Shown: positions 26,640 through 38,644, counted from the stretch's first letter. The stretch: 64,000 nucleotides of DNA from Rostratula benghalensis (GCA_013399305.1 VXAI01000025.1:4332798-4396797), one strand, 5' to 3'. A program made the numbers and translations. The notes: generated by a model from the letters alone, not told the origin.

Positions 26640-26900
26640 TTACCATGCCTAAAGCAGAAATTGCCGAACAAGTCAAGAGGCTTATTAGCATTTTATGTAA
26701 ATCAGTTATTGCTGTTCTCCACTTCCTTAATTATCCATGTTATTTCAATACAACCCTTTCTTTGATGTCCCAATTCTATATTTAAATAGTGCAAGATTTC
26801 TATCATATCCTCCCGCTGAGGTTTGTTCCATGCAAAAAACATGCCAAGAGCAGCTATTTTAGAGACTACTGGGAAATGTTTAATTGGTTAATCCCATTTG
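26640..26900. promoter_or_regulatory. Candidate conserved non-coding element
   Basis: Unique AT-rich block with TTAATTATCC at 26727-26736 and TAATTGGTTAATCC at 26881-26894. The latter resembles a paired homeodomain or HNF1-like half-site arrangement. A 117-codon plus-strand frame (26432-26785) overlaps the block but has no recognisable family and crosses an A/G-rich run giving K/E repeats. Confidence 0.33.
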
Positions 26901-27681
26901 AGTTATGAGGGAGTATTGCCACGCACAGAAAACAGAAACATATAAAGTACTGGCTAGGAGAAGTTTACTAAAACCTGCAAGACTTCCCCTGAAATTTAGC
27001 CCTGGAGATGTTTTGTTTCCTAGGTACCCAGTGGGAAATGATTCAAAGGAAAATCCTTCAAACTTCTTTGAAATACGCTAAATGATTGATTCATAGTAGA
27101 AATATTTTTGAATTAAAACGCAAAGTCATTTTTTTTTGTTCTCATGGTGCACAAGAGGTCTCTTTATATTTGACCTAGCACCAGAATGGCTAAAGAATTG
27201 TGTATTTCAGCCAAGTGAAAATAAAAAGCCCACCAGACCTTAACAAGCTGTTAATTGTTGCCTACTGTTGCAACCAAATGAGTGTCCCTCAGGTTTCCAG
27301 GTTTTAAAGGGATGGACATTGACACTGCTCCTCTGGGTGAGTATCAATTCCAGCATGGAAAGGGACATTCTGTGTCACCCCTGCACAAAGGGATGCTTTA
27401 AAAAATGTCACGTTTCTGTACAGCTTCCAGTTTCCAACTTTGGACTGGAAAGACTTCAGAGCAAAGTACTGGCAAATATTCCTTTCCCTGTTTCAAAGAT
27501 TTGATAGTTTTTAACCTTTTTAAAAACTTTTTTGGGAAGAGTGTCAGAGCTGTGGCACTGAAGAAAAAAGCATGTGTACTTACTTAATTTGGCAATAAAC
27601 GCAAGGAGTGGAATGCTACAGTGTGGTCAGATGAAGGAGTTCATCTTTATAGATTTTGAGAGAAAGAGGTAAAATTGCAGA

Positions 27682-27708
27682 TTTTTTTTTTCTTTTTTTT
27701 TTTTTTTT
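27682..27708. repeat. T-rich tract (27 bases)
   Basis: T9-T-C-T16: a 27-base tract with a single C. No retroelement body is apparent on its 3' side, so it is not assigned to a LINE or SINE tail. Confidence 0.9.
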
Positions 27709-28019
27709 CTTTAATTAGTTTTAAGGGATATCATCAGTTTCCACATTTGCTAAAAATCTTTCAGATTGGGTAGTGGCTGATAGAAGTTTGGGTGAAGGGA
27801 ATTTTTTCAGTATGTGAACTTGGTAAATAGGAGAAGAATTAAATTAGTTGACTGAAACCAGAAATCAACTCTTGTGTTCTTCTCTAAATAAGATGGTTCT
27901 TTTTGTGCTGATTCCCAAACTAATGATTAGATTGTCCAGTTGAGAGGTTTCAGTGACAAGCTTTTCCGTGTTTGCAATTCTTGTAAACAGATGTCTCCCT
28001 CTTACAGAAATAGGGTAAC

Positions 28020-28320
28020 TTATTACAAAATCGACGCTGGAACTGCGGATTGCTGAGTTTCCATCACTGGGAAGTACATTGTTCCAACTCTGAAATTATA
28101 CAGTCTAAAATCATCATCATGTATTTTCATCAGGATGAAATATCGGGAGCTCTGCTTAGTGCAAGGTTTTATTAATGATGTGCTGTCAGAAGCTGGATGC
28201 TCTGCATATTTGCATATTAAACAGCTGAGTGAAGAAACATTCCTTTTATTGCTGCAGGGAATAAATCAGTTTAAAGCAAGTTCTCATCATTTATACTCCT
28301 TTCAGCTAAGTCTTCTTTTA
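28020..28320. promoter_or_regulatory. Candidate conserved non-coding element with octamer
   Basis: Unique block with CpGs at its left end and the 14-mer TGCATATTTGCATA at 28203-28216, which contains ATTTGCAT (28208-28215) followed directly by a TATTAAA core and a CAGCTG E-box near 28221. POU-type regulation is plausible; conservation not tested. Confidence 0.33.
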
Positions 28321-28539
28321 TTGAAATAAATTGTTGAAGTGCTTTGCTCATTCTTTGAATACTGATGAAATTTACCTTGATAGGGCCTCAGGAAAAATAA
28401 CATTTTCTTAAAGGTGCAGTGTTGTTCTTTATCTACATGTGGACTAACTTTTAAAAATTCTCCGTAGGAAAATTTGTGTATCTCCAGCCACACAAAATCT
28501 TCTTTTAGTCACAGACTTTCTGTGGGTATTTCGAGAGGT

Positions 28540-28817
28540 CTGTGTAATTTTTGTCGTGCTGCCTGCCCGGAAATCTTCGTCGCAGGAGCTTTAGGCACCA
28601 CGGAAAAGTTGGGTTGGGGTTTGTTGTGTGTGGATTGCTCGGTTGCTGCTGAGGGAAGGATGCCTTCCTGCTGCCTCGCCTCTCTGCGTTGCAGATGAAC
28701 ATCACCTTCTCCTGTCCGCGTCCTGTCTCTTGGTGGCAGCCTGAGTTTAGAAGTGCGATGTCTGGCAGAACTAGAACAAAGTCAGTAACAAAGGGGGAAA
28801 AAAAAAAAAAAAAAAAA
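28540..28817. other. CpG-enriched patch ending in A20
   Basis: About 12 CpGs in 230 bp (28531-28760) where the surroundings have few, followed by a perfect A20 at 28798-28817. Two readings: a small CpG-enriched regulatory patch next to a simple repeat, or the 3' part of an old retrocopy with its A tail. I cannot find target-site duplications or a recognisable parent sequence. Confidence 0.35.
28798..28817. repeat. A20 tract
   Basis: Twenty uninterrupted A, then G and A5; the longest pure mononucleotide run in the window. Confidence 0.95.
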
Positions 28818-28819
28818 GA

Positions 28820-29439
28820 AAAAGTTGGTGCTTTGTTTCCTGTTCTTTCATCGTGCTTGAAATGAAGCCCACAAACCTGGCAGGAGACCCTGGTTTTCCC
28901 AAATTTACGTTAATAAATGACTTTGAAACCGTAGTTGGTTAAAAAATGCTAAAGTTTTATAGTCTGTCATTTTTCCAGGTGTGAACAAGAAGAGACCAAG
29001 GGGAGAAAAATAATTTAAAACTAAGCGAGCATATTATGGGAAGTCAGATGGAGTTTGGACATTTTATTTAATGCTACTGTACTGCATTGGCTAGCACTGA
29101 ATTGTCTGTCTCTCACAATAAGCAGCAAAAATAGTCGAAGAAATTACCCAAGGAAAACTACATTGTCTGTATTCCTATATTTTATTTTCAAAGGTTACAG
29201 CAGCAAGCCGTTACATGCCATTCTTCTGTCATATAAAGTATTTTAAAATACAAATAATTTGTGACAGGAGCTTCTTGTTTTTAAGTGGAAAATGTGCATT
29301 TAATAAAACGAAAATAATGTCAAAACATCCTCTCCTAGATGGTTGCCAACCAAACTGTTGCTTTTCATTTATGTTTTATTTTTGGAGGTTGGGCTTTGCA
29401 GGAATATTTTCAGATACTTAGAAAAACAGTGATACATTG
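28820..29439. other. Non-coding sequence
   Basis: AT-rich, short frames only; nothing seen. Confidence 0.55.
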
Positions 29440-29720
29440 CAGCTGTAGTTTATTTTAATTGGACAGCACTAAGTGAGCTGACTTTATGATAAACAGTGCA
29501 GCCCGCGGCTAGTGACTGCACTCCTACTTTAAAGATTATACAGAAAATATAAACCCCTTCAAGCTAAAGTCATAAAGAACGGAGCTGGACTCACTTTTGG
29601 GACATATGGCTGTGTTTGTCTCATTTGTGTTATAAGGGATCCTGATCCTAATGGATCATATCCTATAAAGTACATTTTACCTTACCATCTCACCTATCTA
29701 ACTATCAAAATCTTGATATT
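29440..29720. promoter_or_regulatory. Candidate conserved non-coding element
   Basis: Unique sequence with a TTTTAATTGG core near 29452, TTATGATAAACAG near 29484, a CCGCGG at 29503-29508 in an otherwise CpG-poor area, and a short GGATCC/GGATC mirror cluster at 29638-29658. Looks constrained by eye; unverified. Confidence 0.3.
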
Positions 29721-32700
29721 AATGAGATTTTGGCTTATTTTAATTATTTAAATTGTCATTATGAATTAATAGTTATAATATTTTATGTATAGTGCCAGAG
29801 AATTCTCAAGTACTCAAGGTGTATGATTCTGCAATTGGAAATTGGGGTAATACTTCTTACCTCTTCAAAGATTTATCTACTAATGTTCTGAGGTGTTAGC
29901 CCTGTAAAAGGCTGTCATACCTTTGATTTCTTTATCACTATTCAAAAATATAAGAGAGCTTTACTTAATGTAAAGTGCTTTTTTTGAAGCTATATGTGAT
30001 ATTTTTTTTCCCTGTGATTGAATAGTAAATCTGACATAAATTCACTTGCTGACATTTGGGTGTTTATAAGGATGATTTGGTTTAGTGGTTAGCCCTATTG
30101 TATTTCACAAGGGTGTTGTCAGGCTTAATTAATTATGCTGCAGCAATATGCAGTGCAGATTTTTGTGCCAGTATCTTCCCAGCTCTTTGCAGGGAACCTG
30201 GAGTACAGGAGGGCTGGTACCAGCCTGGCTGATTGTGCCTCTATCGCCCTGTACACATCTTTAACCAATCTCTGGTCTTCTCTGTTTGCAGGAGGGTATG
30301 TATCTCTGTGTAGCTGAGAAGAAGGGGAACTGAACAACCACTGTTGACTCAACTACTGTAAAAAAAAAAATCACTGCACAAAACATCCCTTCCCAGTTTG
30401 CCCGCCATCTGCTGCTCCTGCTTTTAAGCGTGTTTCACATGGAAAATACATGATGACTGGTCATAGTTTCTATTTTCTTCTTGTCATAAGCATCATAGGT
30501 GGGAACGTCACACTGGAGCATTCTGCCTAACCCTCCCCTTGTGAGCTTAAGATAACTTCCTAGAGTATATTATTACATATTTTTTGTTTGTTTGTTCCTG
30601 GAGCAGTTATAAATGACTCATGCTCTGGGGCATTTACTACCACCATAGGGAAACCGCTCGACGCTGTAAGAGGCTTCAGTGCCTGAATTTTTTTTTCCAG
30701 ATCTTCAGCCTGAGGCAGGATGTAAAATACAGGAAAAGAGAGAGTTGAGCTCTTTTTAGTGATGAGTCCACACTGAGATGTTTTTGTAGTTTTGAACCAC
30801 AAACTATAAATCAACTGTTTCTGGATAAGTTAAATATAGGGAAAGCAGTGCTTCCAAAGAATAAAGATGGAAAATAACGAGGTGCAAACTCTTAAAAATG
30901 TGTCAAATTTGAAATCTTTAAAAATTGTTTGTATTTTTGTTAGACAGAAAAAATCCCTGGCCTTAGAAAGCATTGCTAGAAAGATCATGAAAAATGACTT
31001 TGAGAATGAGGTTGCTTTATAGGGAATGCCAGTGTCTTTGTTCCTTTTCCTAACCACCAGCAAAGTTCCTGTAATCTTCTCTTCGTGGGGGTATCTTCAG
31101 GAGTAACAGGGATGTTTGGGATTGAGTATACCAAATGGCTCCTCTACGTCTTAAATATTGTTCTGGACTTTGCTCTTTGGACCCCTTTGTTGCTTTTTCT
31201 ATGAGCTCTGAGGTTGTTGGAGGATTTTGGGGCGCTGAGGATAGATGGCGTCTTTGTGCCGGCTGAGTACTTCCCTGCCGCAGTTCCAGGATTCACTGCA
31301 AATCGTAGGGCTCAGAGGAATGGCAAACTAATCCAGCCTGCAAAGAGGTTTAGTTATATCTGTTTGAAAATTCAGCACTGTAATTCCTATTTTTTTTTTT
31401 TTTTTCCCTGTTGTTTTTACCCTAGTCTGGTTTACCCATCCCTCTGAATGACTTTGAGAAGGAAAATGGTCTTAGCAATGTAGCTCTAGGAACCGGAGTA
31501 AATTGCTTTGCTGCTGAGAACTCTGTAGGGAAGGGTGTGGGAGGGGAGGAATTTTGGCTGAAAACTCCCAATATCTCTCAAGAAGCCTTCCCTATCTCTC
31601 TTGCAGTTTTTAAATGATGCGTTTTGGTCAGGGTCCATGCCAAGATGCCTTTACATATCAGCTTTGGTGAATTGTTCCTGTGGTTTTGGATTGTGCGGGA
31701 AAAGTGTGTCACATCTGCTGGTACCATGAAGACAGTTGAATTTTTTAATGTATCTTTGTTCTACAATGATACTTGCAACAACTTGTGATCTTGAAAAGGT
31801 GTGTCAAGAGGATCTAAATTGTCAAGAGGAAAATTGTGGAATGCTTCATGACTCTAACCATTGCATAATATTATTGAACTAAAAATAAGCAAAGAGCCGC
31901 CTCTAAATCTGCTCTCGAAACTTGCTATTATTTATTTACCACCTGAGTGTGTGCAAACAGGACTCTGGGTGACACACAGTGCTTGTGCTGCTGCCTTGCC
32001 TGCAGGAGCTGGAGGGCTCTTCTCCACGGGTGGCTCTGTTGTGCTGAACAATGAAGCTTGATCTTGCCTGAGCTCTCGGAGTCTTCATGCAATAGAAAAT
32101 AATACTCTCCCCATCACACATAACAAACCCAAACTAATAGGAGAGGGATGGTTTCCAATGCAGGAGCATCCATCTGGAGCTGGTACACAAACTAGCGCTC
32201 CAGAAATCATTAGAGGCCTCTAAATCTCTTTATAGTACCCTTGTTAGTAGATGCCCAGGGATTTGTTGTTATTTTAAGATTTTTCGATTTCAGCACTGTA
32301 AAATAGGGCACATTTAACTGAAGGTGAAAAGAACTATTATATATATTTTATTAATATCTACTTTGTTCTTCATTTGTTTATACTGTGTGTAAGAAGATCC
32401 CTTTTCCAAGAGGCTGTGTTTTACTTTGGCTTCTCTTGAAGAAGCACAACCACGTATTGATTCTATAGGAGAAAAGAGAATTCGTGTCTGCCATGAGTTA
32501 CTTGTAACGTGAGTGTATATATCTCAATTTACCTTATGGTTCCCTGGTCGATACATCATTTAAACTGACTGGTTTTATTTTCCTTGTTGGCCTTTGATTT
32601 CTTATTTAAGTTCTTGAAGACAGCAATTGAAATTTCTAACTACACAACACGTGGACGATAAAGGAGACTTCCATCAAAAATTACCTAAACCTAACTGAAG

Positions 32701-34080
32701 TTCTTAGTTTTTGTTCAGTTGAGGTATTATAAACAATTCATGTAGTTGGAATTAAATGAGCAGGTATTCAGAGTAGATGTAGGTACATTTTTATGGGTTT
32801 GGGGTGCTGTAATTGTAGCTCTATTTTTGTTTCTACATTTTATTAGGAAGTTTATGAGGTTGTATGATTGGAGAGAATCCAATAAATACCTTCTGGATGG
32901 GTAACTGTTATCTGTGGATCAACACTCCTGGTTTATGTGGTCTTTGTGGGTGGCAAAGGAAAGTGATTTAGAACTCTGTGAGAGTACTATGTCTTGATTT
33001 ACAGTATAGCATCCTAAATATAATCATTAAGCCTCTCTTCATCGTCTTTTTATGAATATAATTCTTAAGTGAGAGCAGAATTTTTGTTTGAAAAAAGAAA
33101 AGCCTGTAATCCAGTGCTAGGTCAGCTGTGGCTCAGAGCACAGGGGTGAAGGCAGAGAGGATGCCCAGCTGAACTCTTTACAAACTGTGGGCTTAAAATA
33201 CACAGAGGGTTCACGTTGCCACAGATATTGCTGTGAAACTTCTTATTGACTTTCTTCACTTCCTCATACTTGTCTGTGTCCTACCTTGAAGAAGACTCTC
33301 CTTTTGTTCTATATACTTGAGATGAGGTATCCTGAGTTTTATCAGAATCTTCTCACACCCTTCTCTCTTTAATGCCTATATTACAGATCTCTTACTGCTT
33401 GCAGATACAGTATGGACTGGATATTATCTTATTTAGGAAACACATTTTTGAAGGTACTGCTCTGATATTAAATTAGTTGGACTTGGCTTTGTAATTTAGT
33501 GTAGCTTTATTTTTGAAGTTGTATATATCTAAATAGCTGTAAAAACATGGTGGTGTGAAAATGACAAAAAACAGCATCTGGAACAAAGATATGTCAGAAT
33601 CATGACAACTTCTTTCTCAGAGCTGCTCTTGTGGAACTCCCCTAACGGCCTCTGAACACTGTTTACGCGCTAAAAGTTTTTGTTTGTTTCTGGGGGTAAT
33701 ACCAAGTTTAAGCAGCTGGAAAAAAAAGACTCAGAGCAGACCCAGGTTAAGCACACTCAATCCCCTGTCATTCCCAGTTTATTTACAGGTTTTCTGTTTA
33801 ATTGAAAATACACAAACCAGCAAACTTTCTGGCTTCAATCCATTTACTTAGCTCGAAAGACTTTAAGTCTAAGCAAACAGGAAAGTAAACCCATGCAGGA
33901 GAGTCCATCTGGCTCCAAGGTGTGTTTTGCCCTGGGCTTGGTGAGAGTAACCAAGTGCTCTCAGTGCCCCTCGGGAGGACTCACCCAGAGGATTTGAGGG
34001 CTCAATCTCAGCCCAGGGACTGGTGTCTCGTTCAGATTGAGTCCACTGAAAAATTGCCTCTGCCAGTCCTTTTTCCAGAA
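29721..34080. other. Non-coding sequence
   Basis: No gene recognised. Frames are all under 85 codons up to about 33868. Simple tracts lie at 30360-30370 (A11) and 31390-31405 (T16), and TTTG units at 30583-30594. 31600-31740 has slightly enhancer-like texture but no strong motif. Confidence 0.55.
31390..31405. repeat. T16 tract
   Basis: Sixteen uninterrupted T. Confidence 0.95.
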
Positions 34081-34325
34081 GTGTGTGTGCGTGTGTGCAC
34101 ATGTGTATATATACACACACATGTGCACACTTCTGTGTGTATATATGTATCCACACGCTCTTCTGGATATATATACACTTCTCAATAGACATAAAAGTAG
34201 TGTATATAACATGTATATATACACTTCTATATACTATCTATACCTCTGTGCACTCTGTATGTACACTTCTATATTTCTATACACTCTGTATATACTCTGT
34301 ATGTACACACACACTCTATAAATAA
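34081..34325. repeat. Alternating purine-pyrimidine TG/TA/CA block with degenerate repeats
   Basis: A compound of GT, TA and CA dinucleotide runs mixed with degenerate repeats built around ACTTCTATA and ACTCTGTAT. ACTCTGTATGTACAC occurs identically at 34252-34266 and 34294-34308. Because the bases alternate purine and pyrimidine, all frames stay open and produce tyrosine-, threonine- and valine-rich nonsense on both strands (33869-34325). The block is a candidate for Z-DNA and cruciform formation and for length polymorphism. Confidence 0.9.
34093..34130. repeat. 14-bp perfect inverted repeat, 10-base loop
   Basis: GTGTGCACATGTGT (34093-34106) is the exact reverse complement of ACACATGTGCACAC (34117-34130), with ATATATACAC between. 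The stem is itself alternating purine-pyrimidine, so it could adopt either a hairpin or left-handed form. Confidence 0.9.
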
Positions 34326-35687
34326 TGTGTTTGGCAGGGCTTATCTGCATGGTGCAGGATGGGACTCCCGTGCTCATTTTGTGACATGGCTCAGGCCCTG
34401 AAGTGACATGCTCAATACTGCCCTGGGTGTAGGGGGGTGAGGTGGTTGGTTACCTCTTACTTAGCAAACCCATTCGTTTTACCTGTAGGCAACAATCCAC
34501 TCTGCTCTGAGCAAGTTTTTATTCCACCCTCATCTTGGGTCTTACTCTGTTTGCAGATAATTAGACTGTTGCGTAAGCTGTGCTTATTTGTGGGGAAATA
34601 ATTACAGGAGGTGTTCTGTCACAGCTTTACTATGTACATATAAATAATGGAGTTGGGTTTTAGGCTCTGGATTGCTGCATAGCTGCTCAATAATTGCATA
34701 GTTTCTGGTATCATAAGCAATATAATATGATACAGTGTATACTTCATTAGGCAATATCTGATTTTTGGGCCAAACCTTGGTGTCAATGTTTCAAGCTGGT
34801 TCGTGGACTTAGCTAGGTCCCCATTCAGGAGGCAGAAACAAAGCCAATGTTTTCTGGTTGGATCTCACTTCATAAAATATATTAATGTTAAAATATGTTA
34901 CTGTTTTTGTCCTATTTTGGAAAAGAAGAAAACTACGGTCTTTAATTTGTTGCTGTGGAGCATCCTGCAAGTGAACTCAGAGGAACAGTTTCTCCTTGGA
35001 CCTTTCTCTTCAGAAAGCAAAAAAAAAAAAATCCTCTAAACCTCCCTTTGCCCTGCTCTGCTTCAAGACCCCTCTTCCCCTCCAAATTAGCAGTTAAACC
35101 CCAAAGCTGATCAGTAAAACTTATTTTATTGTGCATTAGAAGGAGCAGAAGGTATTAGCCGATTATACCTAGATCAGTTTTTATAAATATGGAAATGTAG
35201 ATGGTGGTATAGCTCCTCTATAGTTACTCTTTTATGAGACTGAATGGTATTTAAGCAGATCATTTTCTCACTAGACTCAGCTTTCTTCGAGTATCAGTTC
35301 ATTCTTTCAGACGTAAGAACTTCAAGAAACCATAAAATCTGCGTAAATTAATAAAACTGTGAACCTGATGCAAGTATATAATGCTTCTATAAAAGTTTTA
35401 GAGTAAATTGGTTAGACTTCTTGAATCCATTCAGCACAGATGCTGATGGAAGGCTTCCTTTGGTGGCTGATATATTTGACAGTCCAAAGTGTGTTTTTGA
35501 GGAAAGAACTCAAACAGTGTAACTCATATTCTTGTTTTGGTGGTAAATATTAATTGCATTATATTAGTGAAAACACGGGGCTGTAAGTTTGGTGGGAAGA
35601 TTGCAAATTTAGCTTTGAGACACTCAGACGTACTAATAGTTGATACTTGTAATCTCCTTTCTGGTGATCTGATCTTTTCCTTGCCAG
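34326..35687. other. Non-coding sequence
   Basis: No gene recognised; A13 at 35019-35031. Nothing else seen. Confidence 0.55.
35019..35031. repeat. A13 tract
   Basis: Thirteen uninterrupted A. Confidence 0.9.
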
Positions 35688-35859
35688 TAGCAGAGCTGGT
35701 GTTACTGGATACTTACATAAATATGCTGAAAGTGCATTATTTTGGGAAGAAATGTGACACAAATAGGTTGTGGTCTGTCTTATATTTCATGTTACCCGTG
35801 CTTCGGAAAAAAGCAAGAAATCAGACTGTGGTCTTGCCAACCCCATATACTTTGTGCAG
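35688..35859 (+). other. Candidate internal exon (172 bp)
   Basis: A strong acceptor-like stretch (GATCTTTTCCTTGCCAG ending at 35687) and a consensus donor (CAG|GTGAGT, cut after 35859) bracket 172 bp. One frame is open across it (two bases, 56 codons, two bases), and in genomic DNA that frame stops at the TGA inside the donor itself. The plus-strand frame is also open upstream to 35537. The translated segment has no family I recognise. The next plus-strand exon-like signal lies 1.1 kb downstream. Chance pairing of splice-like sites is common in 64 kb, so this is a lead, more likely lncRNA than protein-coding. Confidence 0.2.
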
Positions 35860-36443
35860 GTGAGTTAAGTCCACATGAGATTTTAAAAAAGGTATGAAAA
35901 AATTAATAAAAATAAATATCTGCTTCCTAGGCACATAATTGGCCCACACCATATTTGCCATGATAGCTTGCACTAAGAGACCACTTTAAAAAAAAGGTAA
36001 AAACCCCAATACTTGGTGTTTGGTAGGCTTGAAGATAAATAGAGCTGTTGAAAACAGCACTTACACACTTAGGCATTTAAGTGCAAGAAGCTACACTTGA
36101 GCTTTTAGCATACATGTATGTCTAAACTGTGAAAATGTGAAAGTAAAGGTTATGATTCATAGGGCGACCGTTGTTTTTTTTTTCATATCACTTTTTTATT
36201 AGCATGTGAAGTACAGGAGCTTGTTCCAGGTATTCCCCTTGAACTTGATTTAAACCACTGGTAGCTCTCTAACGCTAGGAGCTGTGGTGTTTTGCCATGT
36301 ATCATACCCCTCTCCTTGTTATTCCTAAATTGCTTGCTTATACCTTGTGATGGGTCCTTCAGTTTCTCATAAATTAATAAGGCATCTGTGAATATTTGCA
36401 AGCAGGTTTTAGAGCTCTGAATCTGTTCCCATCCAGAGACTGT

Positions 36444-36461
36444 AAAAAAAAAAAAAAAAAA
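36444..36461. repeat. A18 tract
   Basis: Eighteen uninterrupted A. Confidence 0.95.
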
Positions 36462-36921
36462 GTGGGAGAGCAGATAAAGCAAGATTTCTTTTCCTTAGAA
36501 TGCTCTTCCAGTATGAGGCAAAATATTATTAATCTAGACTGCCTGCTACTTTCATTTACCATGTAGCAGCTCATGGGATTACAGGCACAAAGGTTTCATA
36601 AATTTCAAATGAAATATGAACATTTGTTGTCAAAATACTGTTAAGCTATAAAAGCTCTGCTAGTAGTCGTCCTGCTCTTTTATTGTAACATTTATATCCA
36701 TGGGCGTTAGTGTGTTCTTGGGTCTGAAGGGGAATTTTTTACCCCCTCCTTATTTTCTTACACGTGATTTTCATCCAGGTGACAGATAACAAGGCAGGGG
36801 ATTGGAACAGACATACTTCTCCTTATTTTTCAGATTATGGCAGATCCTTTATGTAATTTTGTGGTATGGCAAAGACCTTATCCAAGTAAGCATAGCACCT
36901 TAGATGCAATTTGGCATCTAG

Positions 36922-37059
36922 ATGGCTTTTTTTTTTTTTTCCACAGGAAAGTGCAGCGATGTGGCTGTCCTGACTGCTCTGCTTCCTTTCTTCCTTTGTG
37001 TAGTAGTCAGCCTAGTGGTGCTGTTTGCCATAGCACTTGTTCAGGTATGGGAGAAATAA
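36922..37059 (+). CDS. Candidate 45-codon hydrophobic small ORF, or transmembrane exon
   Basis: ATG at 36922 opens a 45-codon frame ending in TAA at 37057-37059. After a T-tract-encoded phenylalanine run come K-C-S-D and then about 27 consecutive nonpolar or small residues (V-A-V-L-T-A-L-L-P-F-F onward), long enough for one membrane-spanning helix. The same segment is bracketed by splice-like signals: T14CCACAG ending at 36946 and CAG|GTATGG after 37044, giving a 98-bp exon (two bases plus 32 codons) that carries the helix. As an exon it would need a phase-1 intron upstream. Against it: T/G-rich DNA encodes F, L and V by default, the start context is weak at -3 (T), and no family is recognised. 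Confidence 0.15.
   Translation: MAFFFFSTGKCSDVAVLTALLPFFLCVVVSLVVLFAIALVQVWEK
36927..36940. repeat. T14 tract
   Basis: Fourteen uninterrupted T immediately before CCACAG; it serves as the polypyrimidine tract of the acceptor-like site ending at 36946. Confidence 0.9.
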
Positions 37060-38644
37060 AAGACAGGGAGAGAGGGGCCAGTTGTATCTCTGTGCTGCTT
37101 AATGTATGGGTGTTGAGAGTCAGGTAACTGTGGCACTAAAGCTTTTACCTATGTGAGCAAAACCCGCCCCGCTGAACAGTCAATAGGATTCTGTATGGGA
37201 ATAATTAACACCGTAAATTGTGCTGTTCGACTCTATCTGAAATTACAGGCAGCTCTTTCGACGTACAGTTGCTTACAGAAATGTTAAATGAGTCCGTTTC
37301 CCAGTCCAAAAACAGAAGTCTGCTTCTAGGTATCCAAATTAGAAATTTTTGTTCATAATGTAGCATTAAAAATAGGCTAAAGGATTCCAATTCTGCTTTA
37401 ATAACACGTACCACTTACATGCTATAATCAATACAGTTTGCTTGGAATTTCTATTAGAAGATACGTATAGGGTGCTAAAATAGTCATTCATTCTTTGTCC
37501 AAGGTATGAGGAGGGTTTCTATACTGTGAAAAACGATTATGACATGTTAAAACTGTGTAATAGTAAGCAGACACTTTTCAGTGCTGATGGGTGAATTCTG
37601 GAAATGCTCTATTTATTTTCCCTCTATTGACTAGTTGCATTCAGGCAAGACTGCCAGTGCATTGACTTGGAAAACAACTGAGACTGAACAATTTCAAACC
37701 ATTGACATTATACTGCTTCATTTGTGAACTGCATTGCTTCTGCATGCACCAGTTACTTTTTTATGGAGTGCTTGCATGTTTAGGAAGCTTTCAAAAAGGC
37801 AAGACGTAAGCTAGCTTAGAAAGAAGGCTGTCCATTTTATCAATTTTATGTTCCTAAGACCACCAAATAAAAAAGAGACTGGAAATTTTAAAAATAAAAC
37901 CGTGAAGCAATTCATAGGTCTGCTCTGCATGCATTCTGATGCACTATTTTAGAAGAGGAAGAAAAGGAAAAGTTTATGGGTTTCAAATTTCCCCACAGAG
38001 AATATTTTCAGCTCTTGAAACAATATGCTTTCCAGCTGCTACCTTCAATGCAACTTTGGCAAAGTGTGCTGTAGCACCGGTGTACAGCAAAATGAATGAG
38101 GAATTAATTTGCGTCTGAGATTTAATTGGTGTCTGTGACTGTCTGTCGCCATCACTCTGATCCAGCTGCTTTGTTACCAATTCACATCACTTCTCGCTAG
38201 CATCATTTCTGCTGTACTGGTGGAGGCTTTGTCTGGGGAAAGGCTGTTATTGTGAGGAGGACCAGTGTTCGCTTCCATTGAGATCTGAAATAGGGCTATT
38301 CACTGGGAACTCTGCATTTCCCTATAACAAGCAGGATGTCAGGGCTGTGTCCTGCACAAAAAAAGGGAGCCAGGATGTGAGCAGTCCTGGTTACAGCTGT
38401 GCTGGGAGCTTAATCTCTTGTGTGGCTGTGTATAGACTCATCACGGGTTAGTCAAAGTGACCAGTCTCTAAATGACACTACCTGATGTTTATTCATAATT
38501 GTTCTGATCTGTTAATTAAGCAAGAAAAAGGGGGGAAAAAAACCCTCCTGCTGAGGATATACCTCAGGGAAACTATGGCCTCCCAGATCTCTACTGAGGC
38601 CTACTCTCTCCTGGACTAACTGGAGAGAGGCAAAGCAATCAAAA
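37060..38644. other. Non-coding sequence
   Basis: Short frames only. 37600-37750 is repeat-free with a few TTGACTAG and CATTGACATT-type cores, but too weak to call. Nothing else seen. Confidence 0.55.

Noticed and set aside
33869..34325. Five overlapping open frames on both strands
   Set aside because: Produced by the dinucleotide and degenerate repeat at 34081-34325, which keeps all frames open.
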